Origin: Adiantum capillus-veneris
Taxonomy: Eukaryota > Streptophyta > Polypodiopsida > Polypodiales > Pteridaceae
Length of the DNA: 64,000 bases
Assembly: GCA_014529385.2 (NCBI GenBank)
Contig: CM043949.1
Location: 112,096,477 to 112,160,476, forward strand
Reading direction: 5' to 3'
Numbering within the stretch: position 1 is the stretch's first letter; each line of letters starts with the position of its first letter. The notes beneath the pieces were generated by a model. That model had not been told where the DNA came from. It did no database searches and saw only the letters and a list, made by a program, of their open reading frames with translations. Positions 1 to 11,089 of the stretch are shown here, piece by piece. The translations under genes and the position numbers were made by a program.

Positions 1-531
1 CTTTGTTCATATCGAATATATAGCTATTGGCATAATACCCTTGTTTAGAAAAGGTCTTAATGTTTCACGTATTGGAGCATTGCTAGATACCAGGCACAGA
101 AACCTACCAAATCAAACTATTAGTATTCTACAAGGTAGTTTATCCAATGGTCCCATATATATAGAATGTTTTTCAAATTACTTTCCTACAGAAATATTTT
201 GATGAGGTAATCTCTCTCTTAATCAAGACTCATGGCTTAGATCTAAATCATAGCTCAGATCATTTGCAAATTGCTTATAGAATGATCATTAGAATTGTCA
301 GCACTTGTCTTTCCTCTGTGTATAATTCTGTTTACCTACGAGAAGCTTCATCTCAAACCAAAGGTCAAAATATTGTAATGAAAGTAGATGACACCACTCA
401 AGGAACTTTACTTGAAATGGTAAACTGGCAAGAAGTAGAGTTTCCTTCAGAATGGAAACTAAATATCTCAAGGACACTGTTAAATGATGTTCAACAACCA
501 GTGCCTTTGAATATTTAGCGGCTTGGATGAA
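1..531 (+). pseudogene. Caulimovirid movement-protein-like fragment, copy 1
   Basis: Conceptual translation from the first bases gives a stretch resembling the 30K-superfamily movement protein of Caulimoviridae: a hydrophobic IGIIPLFRKG segment, then an LLDTR motif of the LxDxR type. Members of this family enlarge plasmodesmata for cell-to-cell movement. The downstream part is open from 264 to 518. Stops and a frameshift near 180-200 break the frame, and the 5' end lies outside the window. The fragment stops where copia A is inserted. An equivalent segment is repeated directly after the copia element and again in inverse orientation at 10545-11070. Assignment rests on motif and on linkage to the CCHC coat-like region; a profile search against caulimovirid MP would settle it. 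Confidence 0.6.
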
Positions 532-536
532 CTGAC

Positions 537-762
537 TGTTACCATATACATGTGGTAGTGATGTCTGTGAACACACTAGGACCGCCGGGGCATTTTTTCC
601 TCTTTAGGAGGTTATTTTCCCCGACCATTGTATATACGCCTATCACTCTAGGGCTATCTATCTTTCCATTGCACACTAAGTAACACACTCTCTATTGTGT
701 GCCTTGAGCTTCCTTCGTCTTCTCCAATTTGTGTGCGTTTCTCTGCAACCCTAATTCCAAAA
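537..762 (+). repeat. 5' LTR of copia A
   Basis: Begins TGTTACCATA and ends CCAAAA (family consensus CCAACA). A TATATA-like box lies in the stretch GTATATACGCC about 95-105 bp into the LTR, as in all other LTRs of this family in the window; it is the probable core promoter. Its boundary is fixed by the target duplication on the left and the primer site on the right. Confidence 0.93.
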
Positions 763-764
763 AT

Positions 765-776
765 TGGTATTAGAGT
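765..776 (+). other. Primer binding site (initiator tRNA-Met), copia A
   Basis: TGGTATTAGAGT lies two bases after the LTR. The intact plant copia site complementary to initiator tRNA-Met is TGGTATCAGAGC, so this copy carries two C-to-T changes. Confidence 0.85.
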
Positions 777-1124
777 AGGTTGCGTCCTCCCGGGCTTAGT
801 CGCTAGCTGCTCTAGCACGCGCCTCCTCACTTTCTCTGATTACAGTGAGGTTTAGCCAGCGTTCACAGGTCGACAAATATTTCGGGTAAGCTCGAGGAGC
901 TGAGTCTGCTTAGATTTTTGATTCGGACTCTTTTCGGCCTCCGTTTCCACTAGAGGTAGTACTGCACAGGCTATTTCATCATTTTGTGCAGAATTTTTGT
1001 CAGTGCCGATTTTTGCATAACAGGTGCCTTACAGTCTTCTACGGTTTGTGCTATATAGCACGTGTTGTTCCCGCTCCGTTTCTCCTATTTTCAGGCAGTT
1101 TTCACATGAGGTGCAACATTTACC

Positions 1125-2011
1125 ATGGCTGACAACAACACAGATGTCTTCAAGATGTTTGCTACTGAGGATAGGTTGGATGGGAACAATTACCCTATGT
1201 GGGCTTATATGATGCAACACGTTCTTGTGTCAAAGGGCGTCTGGAATATTGTGCTGGGCATTGATGTACGTTCTGGTTTTGAGGATGTAGGCGATGTTGA
1301 GGATGTTGCAGGTCTTGCTGCAAGGATTGCTGCTATTAGAATTGTTTTGCCTATGATAAAACAATCTCATTGGGATGTAAAGGATGCGCAGGCTCATGCA
1401 TTGATTGCGTTGTCTGTGAAGCGCACCATTGTTCCTCACATCCGTTCAGCAAAATCTACAAAACAGGCTTGGGATATTCTAGCAGGTCTTTATGCAAGCT
1501 GCAATGAGGCTAAAATTGATTTGCTGCTTAAACAGCTAGAGCCGAAGATTATGCATGAGGAATATGATATGGAAACTTTCCTTGCTAGTGTCAACGATAT
1601 CAATGAGCAACTTATTTCTGCAGGTGAAGTGATTTCAGACAGTTCCCTTGTGCAGACTGCTCTTGATGCCTTACCAGATTCTTACAAGACTTTTGCTAGT
1701 ACTTGGAGACTTATGACCCAAGGAAATCCTGAAGTTGTCAAGTTTGATGCATTATGCACATTGCTGTTGCAAGAGTCACTTTCCCAAAAAAAAAAAGGAC
1801 TAGACAACGTGTTGTTGAATACGATTTTATTGCTCCTCAAAGAAAGGGTGGTAACAGCAATGCGGCCACTTCTTATGGTTCTGCTGCGAGTGGAAAAACT
1901 TCTGTTCCTAATGCTTCTGCTGGTAGCACTTCGTCTGGAAATTCTGGTGATAAGGGAAAAAAGAAGATGCGTTGCCATTATTGTAAAGCTAACGATCACT
2001 TGATCAAGTAG
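1125..2011 (+). pseudogene. copia A gag (capsid, UBN2-like) with CCHC knuckle
   Basis: Starts at ATG in the context ACCATGGCTGAC, about 350 bp after the primer site. The N-terminal residues MADNNTDVF are shared with elements C and F. The capsid-like helical part runs to about residue 220. A run of ten A's near 1789-1798 shifts the frame, so the zinc knuckle (C-x2-C-x4-H-x4-C, about 1974-2012) is read in another frame, and its last codons are cut by TAG at 2009-2011 where element D has CAG. In intact relatives Gag forms the virus-like particle and binds the element RNA. Not functional here. Confidence 0.88.
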
Positions 2012-2020
2012 TGTCCTAAG

Positions 2021-5000
2021 TTGAAGGCCAAAGAGGCTAAGAAGAAAGAGGGTGGTTCCACTGCAAATGCTGGTTCAACTACAAATGCAGCCATTGTTGA
2101 GTCTTCTGTAAAAGAAGACTGTAATGCTGATGTTGATGCAGAATGGGCTTTTAGCGCAGAGTGCACTTACAATCCTGATTTCCATGATGCATGCTTGTCA
2201 GTTGCTGTAGATTCACATGTGTGGTATTTCGACTGTGATTCTACAAAGCACATTACCTCACATCGTGAATTTTTCACCTCTCTCTCGTCTGTCCCTCATG
2301 GCAATTCAATCACTTGTGCCAACAATGCCTCTTATTTGGTTCAAGAAGTTGGAAAGATTGTGCTTATTGCTGCAAATGGAAGTTCCTTCACACTTATTGA
2401 TGCACTTTATGTACCTGGGATCAAGAAGAATCTCTTGTCTGTGTCCGCACTTGCTAGACTTGGACTTGTAGTCAAATTTGTGGATGACAGATGTACAGTT
2501 CATGATCTTAGTTTTGGTGATGAAATTGTTGCATCTGGCCTTTTGTGCCGTGGGTTGTATAAGATCACTTTGTATGACAAGTGTGGATAAAATTTTGCAA
2601 ATGCTCTGCAGATTCAAGGACTATTTCAGATGCAAAACTTTGGCATGCACATTTTGGTCATTTGAATTTTTCCAGTTTGCTGCCTTTGCAAAAATCTGAT
2701 ATGGTTGCTTCTTTGTCGCCTCTTGAAGCACCTGTCAAAAACATGTTTGTGAAGGCTGTATTTTGGGTAAGATGCAGTGTTCTATGTTTCCAATGGATGG
2801 TTCAGTTCGGGCCACATGCAGGTTGTAGCTTGTGCATAGTGATGTTTGTCGGCCCATGCAAACTCCGTCCTTGGGCAATTACCTTTACTTCATGACTTTC
2901 ATTGATGATTACTCCAGGCATGCATGGGTATTTCCGCTTAAGGCAAAGTCCGAAGTTTTTATGTGCTTCAAACAGTTTCTGGCTATGGCTGAAAATGTAT
3001 CAAAATGTACTATGGGGACCCTCCGTTCCGATCTAGGGGGGGAGTATATGTCTCATGAATTTAATGCATCTCTGGCTAGTCGTTGGATAAAATACCAACG
3101 TACAGTGCCTTATAGACCTCAGCAAAATGGTGTTGCTGAGAGGAAAAACATGTTACTTACAGAAATGGCACGATGTATGGTCAAAAGTCAAGCTTTGCCG
3201 CATTATTTATGGCTTGAGGCCATCATGTGTGCCACTTATGTACTAAATAGGTGTTCTACGAAAGCTTTGCAGTCTATTACTCCATATGACGCATGGCATG
3301 ATAGAAAGACTTCTATTGAGCACATGCGTGTTTTTGGCTGTTTAGCATATGCTTTGGTGCCACAAACACAGCACAGAAAATTGGATGATAAGGCTGTCAA
3401 ATGTATTTTTGTTGGTTATAGTGCTGAAAGCAAAGGTTACTGGTTGTATCATCCATAAACAAAATGTATTCTGGTTTCACGGAATGTGGTGTTTGTAGAG
3501 GATTCTGTTCAGCCCTTGCTGTCATGTACTAGAGACAGTAATGTAATCTCACAAGACATTTATGACACTTTGTTACCTCTTTTCAGCGGTGGAAATACAA
3601 ATGTAAGTTCCAATGAGGCAAATGTACAGCCTATGGGGGTTTCTGAAAATGTTACAGATTAGCCTATTACTGAGGCAGACGTACATGATGTACGTGATGA
3701 GGAAAGGGCTGAAAATGAGCAGGCTAGAGGTATGGCAAAATGGTTGGTGCACACTTTGTGTGATAGTAAATTGGATGCACCTTTGGCTAGTCGTACTCGT
3801 TCAGGCTCTCGCCATGCATCTTATGCATCAGATTGTTATGCTTTGGCTATGTCTAGCTTACATGATGTTGAGGAGCCTTTTGTCTTTTGATGAAGCACAG
3901 AATTCTAAAATTGGATGGCTGCCATGCAATCAGAATATGATGCACTTATAAAAAATGACACATGGACTTTATGTGATTTGTCTCCTGGCAAAAAGGCCAT
4001 TGGTACGAAGTGGGTTTACAAGTTGAAACGCAAGCCGTATGGTGAGATCGATCGCCATAAGGCTCGACTTGTTGCAAAGGGTTATGCACAGCAAAAAGGC
4101 ATAGATTATGAAGAGACTTTTGCTCCCACTTGTTTGTATGACTACTGTGCGTTTTCTATGTGCATTGGCAGCTCATTTTGGTTGGGATGTACATCAATCA
4201 GACATTATTACTGCTTTCTTGAATGGTGACATATTTGAGGAAGTTTATGTAACCCAGCCTCGCGGTTTTGTCATAAAAGGACAAGAGGACAAAGTGTGCA
4301 GATGTAAGAAGGCTTTGTATGGGTTGAAGCAATCTCCTTGTGCTTGGTATGAGAAAGCTGACACTCATTTGGTTAAACGAGGCTTTCGTAACAGTCCAAC
4401 AAAAAGCACATTGTATGTAAAAGTGTGAGGGTGATGTACTTCTCATTGTGGTTCTTTATGTCAATGATTTGTTCATCACTAGACCAAATGAGAGACATAT
4501 TGCTGAATTTAAGGCTGATTTGAATGCTACTTTCAAGATGAAAGATTTGGGGCTGTTGCATCATTACTTGGGTATACAGTTTAAACAGTGTGCTGGTGGT
4601 ATTTCCTTGTGTGAGAAAAGTTACATAGAGACATTGCTATGTAAGTTTGGACTTGAGGATTGCAAACCTATTGCCACTCCCATGGAAACAGGTTTGAAGT
4701 TGAGTCTACATGATGCTGGCGATCCTGCTGATGTCACTCTTTATCAAACTGATATTGGCTGCCTCATTTATGTATGCAACATGAGGCCGGATATTCAGTT
4801 TGCAGTCTCAAAAATCAGCAGATTTATGCATAGCCCAGGGTCTAAGCATTGGCAGGCTGTCAAGAGGATTTTCTGCTGCCTTAGTGGCACTTTACATCTT
4901 GGCTTGTTTTATCTCAAGGGGGGATCATTGCTGCCAGACTTACATACTTTTTCGGACTCAGATTGGGTTGGTTGTTTTGACACGCGAGTATCCACAAGTG

Positions 5001-5412
5001 GTTTTTGTTTCATGCTTGGCAGTTCATGTATATCATGGTTGAGCAAGAAGCAACCTACTGTGGCCACTTGGAGTTGTGAGGCTGAGTACAAGGCAGTCTT
5101 CACAGCTGCGGTTGAGTGTGTATGGCTCAGACGCCTTATGGTTGATTGGGTGTTGGACAGGACACTGCCAACACTTTCTACACTGACAGTCAAAGCGCAT
5201 TGGCAGTTGCAAGGAACCCAATTTTTCATGCTCGCACAAAGCACATTGAGGTGCATTACCACTATGTCACAGAGAGGCTCTCAGCAGGAGGGATCAGCTT
5301 GGCTTATGTGCCAACACAGGACAACCTTGTAGATCTTTTCACAAAGGCATTGTCTCGTGAGAAGCTTGAAGCTTTCCGCAAAGCTTTGGGTTTACTCCCC
5401 TTTGTGGACTGA
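2021..5412 (+). pseudogene. copia A pol (protease, integrase, RT, RNase H)
   Basis: Domain order is copia-type. The protease is at about 2200-2580, with the active site changed from D-S-G-A to D-C-D-S (about 2230). The integrase begins with the H-x-H half of its zinc site near 2640, and the core runs about 2832-3458 with a V-A-E-R-K glutamate region near 3130. The RT runs about 3915-4560 and RNase H with the connection domain to 5412. The RT catalytic box is YVND instead of YVDD (about 4459-4470). Stops at about 2587, 3457 and 3659, and frameshifts near 2700, 3890, 4130, 4425 and 5150, break the frame. The end of RNase H abuts the polypurine tract by about 65 bp. Confidence 0.9.
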
Positions 5413-5477
5413 TCATGTCCTCACGGCATGGCACTTCCCTTTACTCATGTGCCAGCTCTTGTTCACCGCATCACTCC

Positions 5478-5487
5478 AGGGGGGATT
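5478..5487 (+). other. Polypurine tract of copia A
   Basis: AGGGGGGATT directly precedes the TGTTACC start of the 3' LTR. The same G-rich tract precedes the 3' LTR of element C and, in reverse complement, those of B and E. It primes plus-strand DNA synthesis in this element class. Confidence 0.85.
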
Positions 5488-5726
5488 TGTTACCATATTC
5501 ATGTGGTTATTCATGTGGTAGTGATGTGTGTGAACACACTAGAAGCGCCGGGGCATTCTTTCCCTGTTTTGGAGGTTTCCCCCCCCGAGCATTGTATATA
5601 CGCCTATCACTCTAGGGCTATCTATCTTTCCATTGCACACTAAGTAACACACTCTCTATTGTGTGCCTTGAGCTTCCTTTGTCTTCTCCAAGCTGTGTAC
5701 GTTTCTCTGCAACCCTAATTCCAACA
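5488..5726 (+). repeat. 3' LTR of copia A
   Basis: Begins TGTTACCATATTC and ends CCAACA, followed by target duplicate CTGAT. It carries a 12-bp tandem duplication near its start (ATTCATGTGGTT type) that is absent from the 5' LTR, so it arose after insertion. Confidence 0.93.
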
Positions 5727-5740
5727 CTGATCAATACAAC

Positions 5741-6138
5741 TTTATCCAATGGTCCCATATATATATAATTTTTTTCAAACTTTCTTGCAGAAATATTTTG
5801 ATGAGGTAATCTCTCTCTTAATCAAGACTCATGACTTAGATCTAAATCATAGCTCAGATCATTTACAGATTGCTTATAGAATGATTATTAGAATTTTCAA
5901 CACTTGTCTTTCCTCTGTGTATAATTCTGGTTACCTACGAGAAGATTCATCTCAAACCAAAGGTCAAAAAATTGTAATGAAAGTGGATGACACCACTCAA
6001 GGAACCTTACTTGAAATGGTAAACTGGAAATTAGAAGTAGAGTTTTCTTCAGAATGGAGACTAAATATCTCACAGACACTGCTAAATGAAGTTCATCCAA
6101 CCAGTTCCTTTGAATATTCAGCGGCTCGGTTGAACTGA
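5741..6138 (+). pseudogene. Caulimovirid movement-protein-like fragment, copy 2 (tandem duplicate)
   Basis: Repeats 140-531 with moderate divergence and is open for about 129 codons (5749-6138). It is the C-terminal half of the movement-protein-like sequence; the LxDxR part is not included. The junction joins the end of one copy (GATCAATACAA) to the start of the next (TTTATCCAATGG), so the duplication existed before copia A landed at the join. The right arm at 10545-11070 has only a single copy, so the duplication is specific to the left arm. Confidence 0.65.
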
Positions 6139-6189
6139 TCAATACAAGGGCGTTGAGCTATTCTTCTGCCTCAACTTATCATTGATAGA

Positions 6190-7927
6190 ATAATCCTCCA
6201 CCGCTATCCTGCATACATCCAGTTACTTATAAGGATTATGAAGGGTTGTTCAGATATAAACTCTACAATAGAGTTATTCCATCCAAGTTTGTTTTTAATT
6301 GAATTGATCTCTTGACCAAGGTAGCCATTGAAGAAAAAGAGCTTTCTTATAGTCTCTCCTATATTCTGTTAGCACCAAATACGCGTCTTCAACCTTTGGA
6401 GTCAACCTCCAATTGGCATACCAATGCTTGAAAGGAAATTGTTGTATTGCAATATCAGGTGCTTTCCAAACTGTCTGTTTTTTCCCAGTCTCACACTCAT
6501 ACTTTTTTTCCTTGAGGGGTATTTCCTCCTGATAAAAAAGGTAAAGAAAAAATAACTGAGGAACAACAAGAAGATTTATAGCAAGTAATTAGTTTTGGTG
6601 GTAGCCCAAAGGATAAAGATTTCTCCAGGATGTTCTCTGCTATCCTTCACGAACTAGTGCTCGAGTCTGTAACACACTTTCCACCAGAAATGTCACCCTT
6701 TGCAGATGAAGATGCTCAAGATGGATTAAATCTCAATCAAAGGTGGGGAGGAAATGCTCAGGTACAAAATTGGTAGCAAAGGCAACAAATGGGTGAGATA
6801 GTAAGGACAATATTGCTAGAAGATTCTGAATGGATAGTCTTTCAAGATGATAGATGTGTAGAATATGAAGAAGAAGAACTAGATGAATTGGATAGCTTTC
6901 TTCCACAGATATTTCCAGTCCCTGATGAGTCTTCAAACGACAATTTAGACATCAGCTCTGAAGAAGAAGTTAGAAAGATAAATCCAATCAAAATGGAAAT
7001 GGAAACAGATGAGTTAATATTCGAAACCCCTTCATCTTCCTCGACAATAACGCTCAAAGGGGTTACAAAGATTGGTGACATAACTATCCTTGATATAGAC
7101 GGGCTCTCTCAAGAACAAGTATGTCAATTTATCTACAATTCAACTCATTACGGGATCCACTATAAAGATCTTACACAACAACAATCAGTGTCTATGATAA
7201 TCACTAGATTTCAAGGAATGCTGCAAGCCTGGTGGGATGAACTTAGCACAGACAACAAAGCTTATATCATGTAAGGAGGACCAAAAAGCCATGAAAATTT
7301 TGATAATGTAATTTCACTATTCTTTGCAGCGCTAGTCATTCAATTTTTGGGGTCAACCAAAAAAATACAAGAAAGGAATAAAGAAGCCTTTTTCAGGAGC
7401 AAACTATGTGACTTGACTCATATTAAGAATTACCAGCAACACATGACACATTTGATGTATCAATTTCCAGGTGGGAATTTCAAAGCTGAATACAAATAAT
7501 ATTATATCAGCTCATTCCCTGAGTCATTTGCAAATCTGATAAAAGAAAGAATCAAAGCAGCTGGTTTGCATCTTGATGAAAACATTTCTCTAGCACATAA
7601 TAATTCTTTTGTGGATGAAGTTATTGATCTCCAATGTGTTAGGATAGGGATTAAGAAAGAAATCAAGCAGGTGAAATGGTTCAACTCTAGTTTCTGTGAT
7701 AAAGAGAAAAAGGTTAAAACCTTTGGATGCAAAGACAAAACAAAGTGTACCTGCAAGATTAAACACCGCAAAAACAAGTATGGTAAGTAATTCAAGGTAG
7801 CATGGAGGAAGCGTAAACTCAGCAAAGAAGAAAGAAAACAGGTAAGGTGCTACATCTGTAACAAACAAGGGCATATTGCTCCAGAATGTCCTCAACGCAA
7901 GAAAATGAAATGTAGTACTAAGGGATA
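6190..7927 (+). pseudogene. Caulimovirid coat-protein-like region, left arm
   Basis: Four parts follow one another. A basic/hydrophobic region lies at 6190-6780 with several stops. A strongly acidic stretch runs 6789-7030, with runs of Glu and Asp. A conserved region containing W and Y residues extends to 7274 and continues after a stop. A lysine-rich section ends in a C-x2-C-x4-H-x4-C knuckle at 7848-7889. An acidic N-terminus plus a basic CCHC end is typical of Caulimoviridae coat proteins, which package the viral DNA. Frame breaks occur at about 6300, 6580, 6775, 7275, 7498 and 7788. Position downstream of MP fits a caulimovirid polyprotein. No protease or RT follows; the arm turns into the inverted repeat instead. 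Confidence 0.65.
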
Positions 7928-8207
7928 ACTATGAATATGAGGTAATCTACTGCAATGTTTTGCAAACAAAGGATATCCCTACTGCTCAGTATACTGAGTA
8001 TGATTTCAATGAAAAACAATTAGCAGACAGTCCTACAAGTGAATCAATTTCTGTTGATTACTCTGCAGAATAAGCCAAAATTTTCCAATGACAGACAACC
8101 ACGGCTTACCAACATGGTATAAAAACTTTTTCATTTCCTAAACAAAAAAGGTATGTTCCTTCTAGCTTTGGTTCTAGTCCTCGTTCTTCAGATGGAACGG
8201 AATCATG

Positions 8208-8345
8208 GAAAAGTCAACAACCACCACTTATGCTAAATCTCTCAAGAAAGGAGCAACAAAGGAGAGCAGTTGAGTCAGCTGTTGTGGGACCAATCTCTCA
8301 ATCCTTTCTTGAGAGATTTAGCTTAATTGGTGGTTGTTGACTTTT
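8208..8345. repeat. Centre of the inverted repeat (arms plus 49-bp spacer)
   Basis: Near-perfect arms of about 44 bp (about 8209-8252 and 8302-8345, differing by one or two bases) surround spacer 8253-8301. Transcription from either side through this point would give a long double-stranded hairpin with a small loop. The spacer itself has no recognisable element or intron. Confidence 0.9.
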
Positions 8346-8649
8346 CAATGATTCCGTTTTGTCTGATGAACGAGGACTAGGACCAGAGCTAGAAGGAACA
8401 TACCTTTTTGGTTTAGGAAATGAAAAAGGTTTTCTCACCATGTTGGTAAGCTGTGATTGACCGTCATCAAAAAAATTGGCTTATCAGAGTAATCATAAAA
8501 AATTGATTCACTTGTAGAACTATCTGGTAATTGTTTTTCATATGAATCATACTCAGTACATTGAGCAGTAGGGATATCCTTTGTTTGCAAAACATTGTAG
8601 TAGATTTTATATTCATATTTATCACTCAGTATTGCATTTTCAAAATTTT

Positions 8650-10480
8650 TCTTGCGTTGAGGACATTCTGGAGAAATATGCCCTTGTTTGTTACAGATGT
8701 AGCACCTTACCTATTTTCTTCTTCTTTGTTGAGTTTACACTTCCTTCGTGCTACCTTGAATTTCTTGCCATACTTGTTTTTGGGGTGTTTAATCTTGCAG
8801 GTACACTTGGTTTTGTCTCTGCATCCAAAGGTTTTGACCTTTGTCTCTTTATCACAGATTCTAGTGTTGAACCCTTTTACCTGCTTGATTTTTTTTTCAA
8901 TCCTTATCCTAGCACATTGGAGATCAGTAACTTCATCCACAAAAGAATTGATTTGTGCTAGAGAAATATTTTCATCAAGATGCAAACCAACTGCTTTGAT
9001 TCTTTCTTTTACCAATTTGCTTTCTTTTACCAATTTGCAAATGACTCAGGGAATGAGTTGATATAATATTGTTTGTATTCAACTTTGAAATACCCACCTA
9101 GAAATTGATACATCAAATGTTTGATGTGTTGCTGGTATTTCTTAACCTGAGTCAGGTCACATAGTTTGCTCCTAAAAAAGGCTTCTTTATTCCTTTCTTG
9201 TATTTTGTTGGTTGACCCCAAAAATTGCATGACTAGCACTGCAAAGAATATTTAAAGTACATTATCAAAATTTTCACGGCCTTCTCGTCCTCTTTGCATG
9301 ATATAAGCTTTGCTGTCTGTGCTAAGGTCATCCCACAAGTTCGCAACATTCCTTGAATTCCATCGATTATCATAGACATTGATTGTCGTTGTGTAAGATC
9401 TTTATAGTGGATCCCGTAATGAGCTGAATTGTACATAAACTCAAAAACCTTCCATACTTGTTCTTGAGTGAGTCCGTCTATACCAAGGATAGTCATGTTG
9501 CCAATCTTTGTAACCCCTTTGAGCATTGTTGTCGAGGAAGATGAAGGGGTTTCAACTTTTACCTCATCTGTTTCCATTTTGATTGGATTTATCTTTCTAA
9601 CTTCTTCTTCAGAGCTGATGTCTAGATTGTCATCTGAAGACTCATCAGGGTCTGGAAATATCTATGGAAGAAAGCTATCCAATTCATCTAATTCTTCTTC
9701 TTCATATTCTATACAGTTATCATCTTGAAAGACTATCCATTCAGAATCTTCTAGAAATATTGTCGTTACTACCTCACCCATTTGTTGCCTTTGCTACCAA
9801 TTTTATACCTGAGCATTTACTCCCCATCTTTGATAGGGACTAAATCCATCTTGAGCATCTTCATCTGCAAAGGGTGATATTTTTGGTGGAAAGTGTGTTA
9901 CAGACTCGATCATTAGTTTGTGGAGGATAGCAAAGAACATCCTGGAGAAATCTTTATCGTTTGGGCTACCGCCAAAACTAAATACTTTTTGTAAATCTGC
10001 TTGTTGTTCCTTAGTTAATTTTTTCTTTACCTTTTTAATTAGGAGGAAATACCCCTTGAGGAAAAAAAGTATGAGTGTGAGACTGGGAAAAAACAGACAA
10101 TTTGGAAAACACATGATATTGCAATGTAGCAATTTCCTTTCAGGCATTGGTATGCCAGTTTGGAGGTTGACTCCAAAGGTTGAAGACGTGTATTTGGTGC
10201 TGGCAAAATATAGGGGAGACTATAAGGAAGCTCTTTTTCTTCAATGGCTGCCTTGGTCAAGAGATCAATTCCATTTGAAACAAACTCGGATGGAATAATT
10301 CTATTGCAAAGTTTATATCTGAATAGCCCTTCATAATCCTCATAAGTTTCTGGATGTATGCAGGCTAGCGGTGGAGGATTATTGTGTCGATGAGAAGTTG
10401 AGGCAAAAGAATAGCTCGAGGCTTGAGAATCAGGTTCATTGAACTGCATCTTGTAGACAAGTTTCTCCAAGACAGAAGCA
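8650..10480 (-). pseudogene. Caulimovirid coat-protein-like region, right arm
   Basis: Reverse-complement counterpart of 6190-7927. In minus-strand order, it starts with about 143 open codons (10470-10039), then a lysine-rich stretch (10147-9803), the acidic region (about 9780-9600), the conserved W/Y region (9577-9233), a basic section (9033-8707) and a CCHC knuckle at about 8667-8708. It keeps about 90 bp near 10410-10500 that the left arm has lost. Several stops and frame changes remain, so it cannot give a full coat protein. The two arms carry different lesions, so they diverged after the inversion or were separate virus copies. Confidence 0.65.
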
Positions 10481-10544
10481 ATATCCTTCTTAGATCTAGA
10501 TCGGCTTAATACCTTGTATTGATTAGTTCATCCAAGCCGCTGAA

Positions 10545-11070
10545 TATTCAAAGGCACTAGTTGCTGAACTTCATTTAATAGCGTCTTTGAGATATTTAAT
10601 TTCCATTATGAAGGAGAATCTATTTCTTGTCAGTTTACCATTTTAGGTAAAGTTCCCTAAGTGGTGTCATCCACTTTCATTACAATAATTTGACCTTTGG
10701 TTTGAGATGAATCTTCTCACAGGCAACCATAATTATACATAGAAGGAAGACAAGTGTTGACAATTCTAATAATCATTCTATAAGCAGTTTGCAAATGATC
10801 TGAGCTATGCTTTAGATCTAAGCCATGAGTCTTGATTAAGAGAGAGATTACCTCATCAAAATATTTATCAATAAGGCTGTAGGGAAAGTTTGGAAAACAT
10901 TCTATATATATGGGACCATTGGATAAACTAGTAGAATACTAATAGTTTGATCTAGTAGGTTTTTGTGCCTGGTATCTAGCGACGCTCCAATACATGAAAC
11001 ATTAAGTCCTTTTCTAAACAAGGGTATTATACCAACAACTATATATCCGATATGTACAAATTGATGACCT
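10545..11070 (-). pseudogene. Caulimovirid movement-protein-like fragment, right arm
   Basis: Reverse complement of the sequence at 1-531 in a single copy, including the LxDxR-like region near 10975. A 10-15 bp insertion lies near 10865 relative to the left arm. Homology to the window's left edge runs out at about 11060-11090, so the true arm end is either there or beyond the left border of the window. Confidence 0.6.
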
Positions 11071-11089
11071 TTGTGTAATGCCCGATTTC

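Larger units (their letters stand above)
537..5726 (+). mobile_element. Ty1/copia LTR retrotransposon A, near full length, degenerate
   Basis: Both LTRs, a tRNA-iMet primer site, gag, protease, integrase, RT, RNase H and polypurine tract are present in copia order. The element is flanked by a 5-bp target duplication: CTGAC at 532-536 and CTGAT at 5727-5731. The uninterrupted target sequence is visible at 6133-6146, so the insertion point is certain. The LTRs differ by roughly 15-20 mismatches by eye and the 3' LTR has a 12-bp internal duplication, so this is an older insertion than element C. Multiple stops and frameshifts make it non-autonomous. It entered the pararetroviral left arm after the local tandem duplication had formed. 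Confidence 0.95.
1..11075. repeat. Large imperfect inverted repeat of endogenous caulimovirid sequence
   Basis: The segment reading MP then CP on the plus strand (1-531 plus 5727-8252) recurs in reverse complement at 8302 to about 11075. By eye the arms look roughly 90 percent identical, with scattered indels. They meet at a short spacer (8253-8301). The left arm has a tandem duplication of about 400 bp and a copia insertion (537-5726), and has lost about 90 bp that the right arm keeps near 10410-10500. The left arm may continue beyond the window. The content is only movement-protein-like and coat-protein-like; I saw no reverse transcriptase of this virus. Both arms carry many stops. Confidence 0.85.

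Noticed and set aside
537..5726. Treating copia A as an active element
   Set aside because: RT box is YVND, protease site is altered, and stops and frameshifts occur in every domain.
8561..9061. Plus-strand 166- and 126-codon frames in the right viral arm
   Set aside because: They are antisense shadows of the minus-strand coat-protein-like region, which has the CCHC knuckle and a counterpart in the left arm.
1..11075. A complete, replication-competent pararetrovirus
   Set aside because: Only MP- and CP-like parts are present, with frame breaks in both arms; no viral RT, RNase H or primer site was found.
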